Origin: an uncultured bacterium | GTDB taxonomy: Bacteria; Bacteroidota; Ignavibacteria; Kapaibacteriales; UBA4661 | Length of the DNA stretch: 44,949 nt | Reading direction: 5' to 3' | Assembly (NCBI GenBank): GCA_937899715.1 | Contig: CALCNX010000039.1 | Location: 1 to 44,949 of the forward strand | Shown: piece by piece, positions 1 to 6,683 of the stretch | Position numbering within the stretch: position 1 is the stretch's first letter | Layout of the letters: every line of letters starts with the position of its first letter | Notes under the pieces: model-generated | Told to the model about the DNA's origin: nothing | The model's input: the letters and a program-made list of their open reading frames with translations, nothing else | Databases searched by the model: none | Program-made: the position numbers and the translations under genes

Positions 1-54
1 TATAGTGCAGAAAACTTATCTACACTACCTGTCCAAAAAATGGGGGGCAGCTCA
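1..54. mobile_element. Probable terminal end of an IS3-family insertion sequence
   Basis: Read on the minus strand from position 54, the sequence starts TGAGCTGCCCCCCATTTTTT and continues GGACAGG. This is the style of terminal inverted repeat seen in IS3-family (IS150-like) elements (TGA-x-CTGCCCCC...GGACA). A TAG at 3-5 could be the end of a transposase frame lying left of the window. No transposase is visible, so only the outer end of an element would be included. The assignment is from memory of the family and was not searched. Confidence 0.4.
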
Positions 55-170
55 GACAGGGGTTTATGGGAATTGGGTGATTCGTGTGCCCAAATATTAT
101 TGGGGCTGCATAGAATAACTATGGCAGCTAATACGGAACAGATAAAAGTTTTCATATTGTTTATGAGAAA

Positions 171-200
171 AAGATAAAAAAAGATAAAAAAAGATAAAAA
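171..200. repeat. 10-bp tandem repeat (aagataaaaa x3)
   Basis: Three perfect copies of a 10-bp A-rich unit lie 18 bp downstream of the stop codon of the small-peptide gene. On the minus strand this is a run of TTTTT blocks separated by ATC, so it may help to end the peptide transcript, but there is no clear stem before it. A copy-number change here would not alter any protein. Confidence 0.7.
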
Positions 201-217
201 AGCATGAACTCAAGATT

Positions 218-502
218 TCAATAACGTACAGAAAGACAAGCTGCGAGTGCAACACCAGCGTACCCAGCCCAAAAAATACCACCAGGTGCTAAAAATGTCA
301 TGCCAATCAAGATACCAGCTCCAAGACAAGCGTTATCTCTATCTCCGCCAACAATAGTCTGCATTTTCGATTCTTCTAGATGTGCAGTTTGGGCAAGAAA
401 TATTTTTGTTTTATCCTGGGCTGATACGCGCTGACTCGCCGGAGCAACAGAAACCGCCACCGTCATCAACGCTGCCATAAAGACAGCCAAAAATTTCTTC
501 AT
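218..502 (-). CDS. Small secreted peptide with Sec signal and double-glycine leader (bacteriocin-like)
   Basis: 94 residues. Residues 1-28 are a classic Sec signal peptide (MKKFLAVFMAALM..., likely cut after VSA at 28). Residues 41-53 read HLEESKMQTIVGG, the pattern of a double-glycine leader cut by C39 peptidases. The 41-residue remainder is very hydrophobic and glycine-rich, with two cysteines (59 and 89), as in class II bacteriocins or other membrane-active peptides. The start is the ATG at 502, which has a GGAG 5-6 nt upstream; the frame is also open from a TTG four codons earlier. It is the last gene of a minus-strand operon with a MauE-type and a thioredoxin-like membrane protein, which could form a Cys59-Cys89 disulfide. 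Having both a Sec signal and a GG site is unusual. No transporter is present in the window. The function is inferred. Confidence 0.6.
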   Translation of the reverse strand: MKKFLAVFMAALMTVAVSVAPASQRVSAQDKTKIFLAQTAHLEESKMQTIVGGDRDNACLGAGILIGMTFLAPGGIFWAGYAGVALAACLSVRY

Positions 503-586
503 GGAATTCTCCAAAAAATAATAAGTTGAAAAAGGTTAGTGAGTGAGTAACTGCTTTTTCGGGCGGAATACTTGACTTGCTCAAAG

Positions 587-621
587 CAGCCTTCTTGGAG
601 CAAACAAGGGGGCTGTTTTTT
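587..621 (+). terminator. Plus-strand intrinsic terminator opposite the peptide operon
   Basis: An 11-bp stem (CAGCCTTCTTG with CAAGGGGGCTG, two G-U pairs) and a 7-nt loop are followed directly by TTTTTT on the plus strand. On the minus strand the two G-U positions become mismatches and no T-run follows, so the signal points to plus-strand transcription. No plus-strand gene lies upstream, which suggests an antisense transcript over the peptide gene start. Confidence 0.5.
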
Positions 622-629
622 CAAATCTC

Positions 630-1166
630 CTACCGTGAAACAGGTACATACACGTCGTTTGTGTTGTTTTGTGTTGGGGCATTTCGGCGTGTCCGCTCCA
701 TCTGCCAGAGCGCGAGGGAACAACCGATAAGAACCGCGTTTCGGAATATCTCTGCCGCAGAGACCGCACCACTTCCCGTGCCGAAGCATCCGCAGCTATG
801 CCCGAAGGTCATCAAAAGAAATAATACCGCCGTAAAAAAACTCAGCGCTGCCGACGACGCAAGCGCAGCAGCGCTCACAGCTATTCTCAGGATAAACGCT
901 GCACCGAGCAAAATTTCGCCGACAATTATCACGAAAGCAAAGAATGTCCACATTTGCGGCGGTGCTGCCGATACGGAAAAACGAAGCATTCCCGACCAGC
1001 CTTCAAGAACGAGGCGAATAGTATATGCCAATTCTTCCGGCATCCGCAGCTTGAGCAGTGCCGAAAGCAAAAACACCCCGCCAAGCAAAAACCGAAGCGC
1101 GTGGTACAACAACCGCTTATGGTGCAGCAACCGTTTATGGTACAACCGCCGAAGCTCGATATTCAC
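630..1166 (-). CDS. MauE/DoxX-family redox-associated membrane protein
   Basis: 178 residues with four predicted membrane helices (about 22-40, 73-93, 97-120 and 137-155). The motif GHSCGCFG at 122-129, with its CxC pair, sits at the end of helix 3. This is the hallmark of MauE-like proteins, which act with thioredoxin-like MauD/TlpA proteins in forming disulfides in exported proteins. The start is a GTG at 1166 that overlaps the TGA of the thioredoxin-like gene by 4 nt, so the two are translationally coupled. The N-terminal stretch has a short internal repeat (YHKRLLHHKRLLYH). The next gene downstream is the two-cysteine peptide, the obvious candidate substrate, but that link is inference. 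Confidence 0.8.
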   Translation of the reverse strand: MNIELRRLYHKRLLHHKRLLYHALRFLLGGVFLLSALLKLRMPEELAYTIRLVLEGWSGMLRFSVSAAPPQMWTFFAFVIIVGEILLGAAFILRIAVSAAALASSAALSFFTAVLFLLMTFGHSCGCFGTGSGAVSAAEIFRNAVLIGCSLALWQMERTRRNAPTQNNTNDVYVPVSR

Positions 1167-1732
1167 AGCCCCGCTCGCTTTTCTGCCACCGCATGGTCGT
1201 TGAGCAGACCGCGCAGGGTTGCGGTGTCCGGGATACCGATATGTTTTTTGAGAACGATATTATTGCTGTCCAGCACGTATAATTGCGGTGTTTGGCTAAA
1301 ATAGAGGTCGTTTTCTTCACTATGATACACATAACGGAATGGCATTAATGCTTGATTTGTCGTTCCGTCAGGCGCTTTATCCAGCGACAAAATAAACAGA
1401 CTGTACGCATTATGCTTTGCCTCAACCGAAGCAGGTGCTTTTGTCGAAACAGATGCTTTCAAGAGTGCATCCAGACTGCGTTCCAAGCTGTCGCAGAACA
1501 CGCAGCCGTTTCGCACAATCATAACCACACGTTTTGTACTTGCTCGCATTGTATCGCGTTTATCAGGTGGAGCACTGACGGGCTGAATAATCATTGCAGG
1601 GAAACGGTCGCCGATAGTGATAGAGGCTTGATGCGATGCTTGGTGAAGATAATGATTTATCATATATGCACCTAGAGCAAGGACGACCACCAAGACGAAC
1701 ATATTTATCCACAACTTGACGGATTTGGTCAT
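1163..1732 (-). CDS. Membrane-anchored thioredoxin-like protein (CxxC)
   Basis: 189 residues from the ATG at 1732; an in-frame GTG at 1765 is an alternative start, and neither has a clear ribosome binding site. One N-terminal membrane helix (about 7-27) is followed by a periplasmic thioredoxin-like domain with the redox motif GCVFC (Cys77, Cys80). A later TPQLYVLD segment fits the cis-proline strand of TlpA/thioredoxin folds. It overlaps the MauE-like gene by 4 nt. Together they resemble the MauD-MauE pair of methylamine dehydrogenase maturation, but no dehydrogenase subunit is present and the downstream partner is a small Cys-containing peptide. The family is clear and the substrate is inferred. 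Confidence 0.75.
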   Translation of the reverse strand: MTKSVKLWINMFVLVVVLALGAYMINHYLHQASHQASITIGDRFPAMIIQPVSAPPDKRDTMRASTKRVVMIVRNGCVFCDSLERSLDALLKASVSTKAPASVEAKHNAYSLFILSLDKAPDGTTNQALMPFRYVYHSEENDLYFSQTPQLYVLDSNNIVLKKHIGIPDTATLRGLLNDHAVAEKRAGL

Positions 1733-1798
1733 AGAACGAATATCATAAAGGCAGAAGGATTGCACGGTTGAAGATTATATCTCATTAAAATACGTCAA

Positions 1799-1829
1799 CA
1801 AAAGTACAGATTCTTTTGCACGTACTCAA
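1799..1829 (-). promoter_or_regulatory. Candidate Bacteroidetes-type promoter of the thioredoxin/MauE/peptide operon
   Basis: On the minus strand TACTTTTG (1806-1799) fits the -7 consensus TAnnTTTG. A TTG (1829-1827) lies 20 nt upstream at the -33 position. It sits between the LytTR gene stop and the thioredoxin-like gene, so the operon may have its own promoter rather than relying on read-through from the regulator. Confidence 0.45.
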
Positions 1830-2776
1830 CCCCGTTTCCACAACCCGCCCTGTTTTTTCCATGAACCGCCCTCCTTCTCCGCAAAGTCCGCCATTGCTTG
1901 CAGGAAAGTGGTCTTGTACGTGCGTGAGCATGGGCACGTTCTCCCACCCGTAAGATGAAGCGTCAAGTCTTTGCTCGATGTGCCGCCGCCCGTAGGCACT
2001 GCCGAATGTAGATGGCGAAGATGCACCACCGCCGACTTATGAACACGCACAAAGCTCCCCTTTGAGGTATTTGCTTCCAAATACGCTTCTATCGCTCCAA
2101 GCCGCATAAACACAATAGTCCCGGATATACGTCCTTGCTTGTAGGGTTCTCCTTGTTTGTAGGATTTTCCTTGCGCTTCGGCATACAAAACAGTTTCATC
2201 GCCCTCCGATTCAAAGGCAGTAATTGTTCGTGCGTCCCATACCTCTTCGCCCCGTACTGTCGGGAACGTCAGAAGAAGCGAGGTTTCCTTTGTGGAAGGG
2301 GCGTGGGGTGCGATATTCTGAACAAGTTCCTCCATGCCGCGCTGAAGCCATTTTACTGCCAAATGGTTACGAATTGGTTCGATAATTTCAATTAAACTTT
2401 CGCGCGTGACAGGCGGATGCAGCAAGAGCGGTGCGGCATGGCGCAGCCCCTGCGGAATGTCCTCGGCAAATTCTGCAATGGGAACCAACACCGCACCGTG
2501 CGAGCGGTAGAGTGTCAGCACTTCTGAATGAGCGCGGGAAATGGCGTTTGCATCGTAAAAGACAATATCTGCCGGAGCCTGTGCCGACGCAAAGGGAATA
2601 ATCAACGCCTCAGGGAAAAGCGCTTGCAAGAGCGCGTAGAGACAATCCGCAGAGGCGGAATTATCATACAAAACATCAACGACAATGGGAAGTTTGCTTG
2701 CTGCGGCAAGCAAAGGCGACCCGGCGAAAAATGACCACGCCCGCTTAGGCGCAGAGAGAGGCTGCACAGTTGGCAT
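1826..2776 (-). CDS. LytTR-family DNA-binding regulator with degenerate receiver-like N-terminus
   Basis: 316 residues. The C-terminal part (about 165-300) is a LytTR domain: a strand-rich start (AFESEGDETVLYAEA), the hallmark FVRVHKSAVVHLRHL segment, and a final strand-helix with TYKTTFLQAM. The N-terminal 125 residues alternate hydrophobic strands and helices like a response-regulator receiver (VVDVLYDNSASAD, DIVFYDANAI), but I cannot place the usual phospho-acceptor Asp/Lys set. No histidine kinase is adjacent. The start is ATG with a weak AGGG 4-5 nt upstream. The leader contains a set of competing hairpins and the upstream region carries a direct repeat (both listed separately). LytTR proteins such as AgrA, ComE and BlpR control peptide-secretion systems, so control of the neighbouring peptide operon is a reasonable hypothesis. 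Confidence 0.8.
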   Translation of the reverse strand: MPTVQPLSAPKRAWSFFAGSPLLAAASKLPIVVDVLYDNSASADCLYALLQALFPEALIIPFASAQAPADIVFYDANAISRAHSEVLTLYRSHGAVLVPIAEFAEDIPQGLRHAAPLLLHPPVTRESLIEIIEPIRNHLAVKWLQRGMEELVQNIAPHAPSTKETSLLLTFPTVRGEEVWDARTITAFESEGDETVLYAEAQGKSYKQGEPYKQGRISGTIVFMRLGAIEAYLEANTSKGSFVRVHKSAVVHLRHLHSAVPTGGGTSSKDLTLHLTGGRTCPCSRTYKTTFLQAMADFAEKEGGSWKKQGGLWKRG

Positions 2777-2792
2777 AAAACCCTATCCGAAT

Positions 2793-2928
2793 AAAAAAGG
2801 GCGTTTAGTACAAGCATTAAAACCGAGCGCCGCCAAGCGCTAACACACAATGCAAGCAAAAACGCCCCGTAGTTATCGGGGCGTAAACTTCGTTGGTTCT
2901 GTGTGTTAAACTTGGCGGTTTCGGTTTT
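2793..2928 (-). promoter_or_regulatory. Structured leader of the LytTR gene: candidate attenuator with mutually exclusive hairpins
   Basis: Three elements are visible on the minus strand. (1) Hairpin CGGGGCGT/ACGCCCCG at 2862-2884 with a 7-nt loop and a T-run. (2) An enclosing long imperfect inverted repeat pairs 2819-2826, 2830-2837 and 2841-2849 with 2921-2928, 2911-2918 and 2900-2908. (3) A late stem pairs GGGCGTTT (2867-2860) with AAACGCCC (2806-2799), followed immediately by TTTTTT and ending 17 nt before the ATG. Element 3 reuses the 3' arm of element 1, so the two cannot form together. This is the layout of a transcription attenuator or riboswitch expression platform. The pairing is read by eye and no ligand is known. 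Confidence 0.5.
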
Positions 2929-2960
2929 TAGAACACAACGAAGGTACGCAATATAAAATA

Positions 2961-2989
2961 ATCTGTTTGTTTACAAGTATCTGTTTGTT
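2961..2989. promoter_or_regulatory. Direct repeat upstream of the LytTR gene (possible operator)
   Basis: The 11-mer atctgtttgtt occurs at 2961-2971 and again at 2979-2989, an 18-bp period, just upstream of an AT-rich segment (TATATT on the minus strand) that could be a promoter. LytTR regulators typically bind pairs of direct repeats about two helical turns apart, so this is a candidate autoregulatory site. The rest of the 2930-3097 gap shows nothing else. Confidence 0.35.
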
Positions 2990-3097
2990 CGCAAGGGGCT
3001 AATGAAGAGACAAAATTGTCCGTAGGCATTACATCACATTACATCAAGCGCCCAATATAGCACAAGAGCAGAATATAGCGAAAAAAAAAGTTCAGAG

Positions 3098-4273
3098 CTA
3101 CTCACCAGCACCCGATGCCGTATTTGCACCTAGCACCTCGCCAAACGCCACCACCGCCTCATCCGGCGTAATACTTTCTATCGGCTCTTCCCCTTCGGTC
3201 AGCACAATCCGAAACGGGAAATCACCAAAGGGCAGCCATTCCACTGCGTAGGAAAGCTGCGAATAGAGTGCCACAAGTGGCTTGCGGTACATCGTAGCAA
3301 TATGGACAATAGAAGTCTCCGGCGTAAATACAGCATCCACAAGCTGCACAAGAGCGCACACATCCAAGAGATCGCGGCTTGCGGGGAGTAGAGTTGTTTT
3401 TATCGGAAATACTGCGTGAAGCGCCTCACCAAGCGTGCGGTCGTGCGGTGCGGTGTTCAGCAAGAAATGGGCGCTAGGAAAACGTTCCATGAGAAGGTGT
3501 AAACACTCTTCATTGCGCCGAAGCGACCACTGACGCGCCGGAGCACCTGCCGAACAGTTGTAGAAAACGATTTTTTGCGCAGAATCCGATTGCTGGTGGT
3601 TATGAAATGCCCGAAGTGTTTCTTGGGCACAGGTTGTGTGCGCTTCCGATAGCTCCACGTCGTAGCGAACAAGCTCCTTGCTATATTCCCAGCCAAATGC
3701 TGCGCAGACAAGCCGCACTTGAAGCTCTGCCATCGTTTCGCGTTCAAATTCTACGGGCAAGAGCAGATTGAACAGCGTGGAATACAGCGCCGTGCGCGTC
3801 GGGTGAGCAATGCCGATTTTGACAGATTGTGCGCCCGTGAGGATATTCGCCACCAAACCTGCCATCGTCGTCTTATGAAAAACAAGCGAGAACACCGCAT
3901 CATAGCGCTCTTTCCGCATTGCGGCACGGAGTGGTCTGGCAAAGAGCGAGCGCAAGGCAGCAAGCGGCTTCTGCGTTCCATCGAATTCATACACTTTCGC
4001 CACACGACGATCATGCGCCAAAAGCGAGGAATTGCGCGGCGAGGCAAGCACGTGGATTTCTGCCTCCGGGAGCATTTCACGCAAAAGATTGATGACGGGA
4101 GTCGTCACAATCATATCGCCAATGCGGTCATAGCGGCAGAGCAGGATTTTTCGGCAGGAAGCAGCGTTAAGCGGCGCAGTAGCGGGCTTGTTGCGAAAGA
4201 GCAAACGCAAAAGGCGGTAACCGACCGCTCGTGCTACGGCCTCTGCATTTTTACGAAAAACCTGTTTCCTCAT
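3098..4273 (-). CDS. Glycosyltransferase family 9 (heptosyltransferase-like)
   Basis: 391 residues. The N-terminal Rossmann half begins with KILLCRYDRIGDMIVTTPVI (about 43-62), the signature of ADP-heptose:LPS heptosyltransferases. The C-terminal half contains FTPETSIVHIATMYRKPLVA, the donor-binding region of GT-B family 9 enzymes. About 42 basic residues precede the domain and probably hold it to the inner face of the membrane. It should add a sugar to lipopolysaccharide or another cell-surface glycan. It starts at ATG 4273, only 37 nt after the chemotaxis receptor stop, so the two are probably one transcript. The sugar donor cannot be told from sequence. Confidence 0.85.
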   Translation of the reverse strand: MRKQVFRKNAEAVARAVGYRLLRLLFRNKPATAPLNAASCRKILLCRYDRIGDMIVTTPVINLLREMLPEAEIHVLASPRNSSLLAHDRRVAKVYEFDGTQKPLAALRSLFARPLRAAMRKERYDAVFSLVFHKTTMAGLVANILTGAQSVKIGIAHPTRTALYSTLFNLLLPVEFERETMAELQVRLVCAAFGWEYSKELVRYDVELSEAHTTCAQETLRAFHNHQQSDSAQKIVFYNCSAGAPARQWSLRRNEECLHLLMERFPSAHFLLNTAPHDRTLGEALHAVFPIKTTLLPASRDLLDVCALVQLVDAVFTPETSIVHIATMYRKPLVALYSQLSYAVEWLPFGDFPFRIVLTEGEEPIESITPDEAVVAFGEVLGANTASGAGE

Positions 4274-4310
4274 AGAAGCCTTTGCTAAATCCGTTATTTG
4301 CTGATTCTAT

Positions 4311-6500
4311 TCATCCGAGACGTTTTTGGTGCGCCGTGTTGCCGGAAAGAGTTTGCGCTGCCCCGTTGCCGATACTTTGCTCAGAAGCGCTTAGTTGTGC
4401 GGTTCGGAAGTGCTGAACCATTGTTCTGAGGTGTTCGGACATATCGCGCAAATGCTCGGCATAATTAGCAATAGCCGTAATATCTTTTGCCGTTTGGCGA
4501 CTAATCAGTGCCATTTCTCCCACGCCCAAGGCAATTTGCTGACTGGTTTCGAGTTGCTGCTTATTTGCGTCTGCTACAGAATTGATGCGGCTCGCAACGT
4601 TTTTCGTTTCGCCCAGAATTTGCCCAAGTGCCTCACCCGCTTTCACGGCAAGTGCCCTGCCTTTATCCACTTGGCGTGTAGCCTCGGTGATTGCACCCGT
4701 CGCGGACTCCGTATTGCGCTGAATAGAAGCGACCATGCCTGCAACCTCTTTTGTGGACTTGGCAGTACGCTCGGCAAGTTTGCGAACTTCATCGGCAACA
4801 ACCGCAAAGCCGCGCCCGTGCTCGCCTGCACGCGCTGCTTCGATGGAAGCGTTCAATGCCAGCAGATTCGTTTGGTCGGCGATTTCCCGAATAACGTCCG
4901 TCATCTCGCCAATGCTGTCGCTACTGGACTTCAGCCCGTGCAGCGTCTCTGCCAGATTACTAACATACTGCGTGATACGGTTCATCTCCTCAATCGTCGC
5001 CTGCACCACCGCACCGCTCATTTCGGCTGCTTCACCCGCACGATGCGCTTCCTCAGCAGCTTGCACCGCAAGTTGATTATTCTCGGCAACAATGGTTGTG
5101 CTTTGGCGCACAATCCCGCCGATGCTGCTCATCTGCTCTTGTTGCTCTTGCGTAGCAGCGGCGATATTACTGGCATATTCGGCAATTTCGGTGCTTGTTT
5201 GCGCGGTTGCGTTCACGGAATCTTTGAGATTGGTCACCAGTGTATTCATCGTCTCGACGACATGATTGAATCCCATGTACAGCCCGGCAATAGCATCCAT
5301 CTTGCCGACAGTCATGCTGACGGTCAAGTTCCCTTCGATAAACTTGTCCATTCCGGCAAGCATTGAGTTAACGCTCTCGGCGAGGTATTCTTTCTCGTGC
5401 TCAATCGTGGCAACGGCTTCATGAACTTTTTGCTCCACACCCGCTTTTTCCTGCTGCAAATCATTCATTCCCTTGCGAATACTTTCGACCATCGCATTGA
5501 AAGAATCTGCCAAACTGCTAATCTCATCGTTGGTGTTCACACTCACATTCGCCAGTAATTCGCCGTTTGCAACGCGCTCGGCGGTCTGTTGCAAGTCGCG
5601 CACAGGCTTTACAATGCGTCTTGCCATCGTATATGCCACCCAAAGGCTTGCCACCAACGACACCAACCCCACCACGAGTGCTATTTGACCACTTCGCACA
5701 GAGAAAGCTTCTTTTTCGGGAACTGCTTTTTCGATAAGCGTTTCCAAGTCATGTGCAGCATCACTGAGGCGTAAAATATCCTGTGCAATGGCATCGTATG
5801 TGGACACAGCAGCATCGAAGGCTTGCGAATACTTTTCGGCAACTGACTGTAGTTCGCCGGAAATATTTGCCGACAGTCCGCTTGTCTGCACAGCCTGGCG
5901 AAACTGAGCATATGTTTCCGCAAATTTCGCTAACTCCTCATTCGCTTGCCGCTCACTTTGTGAGGCAGCCACAGAGCGATTACGCGATGTCTGGTTTTGC
6001 TTTAGGAGAAACTCTCGCTCACTTTTTTGCATTCGGAGCATGAGCGCTTCCAAACGTGCATTATTGGTACTGCTTACAGATTTGTCGAATTGCTTGGAAA
6101 GGTCTTTCAGAGTTAGTTCCAGCCCGGGCTTGTCGTCCACGCCATATGTGGTCATCTGGTCAATAATACGCTTGAGAATTTGGCGATAATACACGTCCAT
6201 CGCCGCTTGAATTGCGGGCGTTTCGGTATTGCTTCCGTAGCGGGCAAGCAAAGAATCGAAAGCATGAGCATTATCATCGGAACGTCTTACATACACCAGT
6301 TTTCGATAAAAAAGAAAATTCTTCTCGCCGCGCCGCATCTGCACAAGCAGCATCCTGAGCGTAACGTAGTCTTTTGCCTCGCGCATAGCCTCAGCGCGAA
6401 GTACCATGAAGCCCACGACGACTGCCGCCAACGCCAGCACCAAGAGCGTTAGCGCAAAAATTTTCCGAAAAAGCGTGAACCGTCGAAGAAAGGTCATCAT
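4311..6500 (-). CDS. Methyl-accepting chemotaxis protein
   Basis: 729 residues, full-length. A first membrane helix (about 11-31) is followed by a long all-helical periplasmic sensor (about 32-275) with no recognisable ligand domain. A second membrane helix (about 277-297) and a HAMP domain (about 295-347) come next. A second HAMP-like segment (about 370-420) precedes the coiled-coil signalling domain. The highly conserved hairpin tip reads EIADQTNLLALNASIEAARA, followed by GFAVVADEVRKLAERT, which contacts CheA/CheW. No C-terminal CheR/CheB docking pentapeptide is seen. No other chemotaxis gene is in the window. A strong Bacteroidetes-type promoter lies 106 nt upstream, and GT9 follows in the same direction. 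Confidence 0.95.
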   Translation of the reverse strand: MMTFLRRFTLFRKIFALTLLVLALAAVVVGFMVLRAEAMREAKDYVTLRMLLVQMRRGEKNFLFYRKLVYVRRSDDNAHAFDSLLARYGSNTETPAIQAAMDVYYRQILKRIIDQMTTYGVDDKPGLELTLKDLSKQFDKSVSSTNNARLEALMLRMQKSEREFLLKQNQTSRNRSVAASQSERQANEELAKFAETYAQFRQAVQTSGLSANISGELQSVAEKYSQAFDAAVSTYDAIAQDILRLSDAAHDLETLIEKAVPEKEAFSVRSGQIALVVGLVSLVASLWVAYTMARRIVKPVRDLQQTAERVANGELLANVSVNTNDEISSLADSFNAMVESIRKGMNDLQQEKAGVEQKVHEAVATIEHEKEYLAESVNSMLAGMDKFIEGNLTVSMTVGKMDAIAGLYMGFNHVVETMNTLVTNLKDSVNATAQTSTEIAEYASNIAAATQEQQEQMSSIGGIVRQSTTIVAENNQLAVQAAEEAHRAGEAAEMSGAVVQATIEEMNRITQYVSNLAETLHGLKSSSDSIGEMTDVIREIADQTNLLALNASIEAARAGEHGRGFAVVADEVRKLAERTAKSTKEVAGMVASIQRNTESATGAITEATRQVDKGRALAVKAGEALGQILGETKNVASRINSVADANKQQLETSQQIALGVGEMALISRQTAKDITAIANYAEHLRDMSEHLRTMVQHFRTAQLSASEQSIGNGAAQTLSGNTAHQKRLG

Positions 6501-6605
6501 ACAGCATTCTTCCTTCTTATGTGTTGTAGAACATTAGTAATGGAGCGCTTAAACATTCCCCTTACGGGGACAATCGTTTGGTGATAACCGATGTATCGTT
6601 GTTCG

Positions 6606-6636
6606 CAAAGATAAAGGAAAAAAAGACAAAGGCAAA
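6606..6636 (-). promoter_or_regulatory. Bacteroidetes-type promoter upstream of the chemotaxis receptor
   Basis: On the minus strand TTTG (6636-6633) is followed by exactly 19 nt and then TATCTTTG (6613-6606). This is a perfect match to the Bacteroidetes housekeeping consensus TTTG-N19-TAnnTTTG. It lies in the 183-bp gap between ilvA and the receptor gene, about 105 nt before its ATG. Confidence 0.75.
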
Positions 6637-6683
6637 TTTACTTGAACTCGAAGGCGCTTGAATTCACGGTAAGCCGAATCACC

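Noticed and set aside
162..201. A-rich short tandem repeat as a possible CRISPR remnant
   Set aside because: Units are 10 bp without spacers and no cas gene is present.
577..1203. 208-residue plus-strand ORF over the MauE-like gene
   Set aside because: The opposite strand encodes a clear MauE-type protein with GHSCGCFG. The plus-strand product is a shadow rich in basic residues with no domain.
3719..4288. Long plus-strand ORF over the GT9 gene
   Set aside because: Reverse complement of a well-conserved glycosyltransferase; no start signal and no family resemblance.
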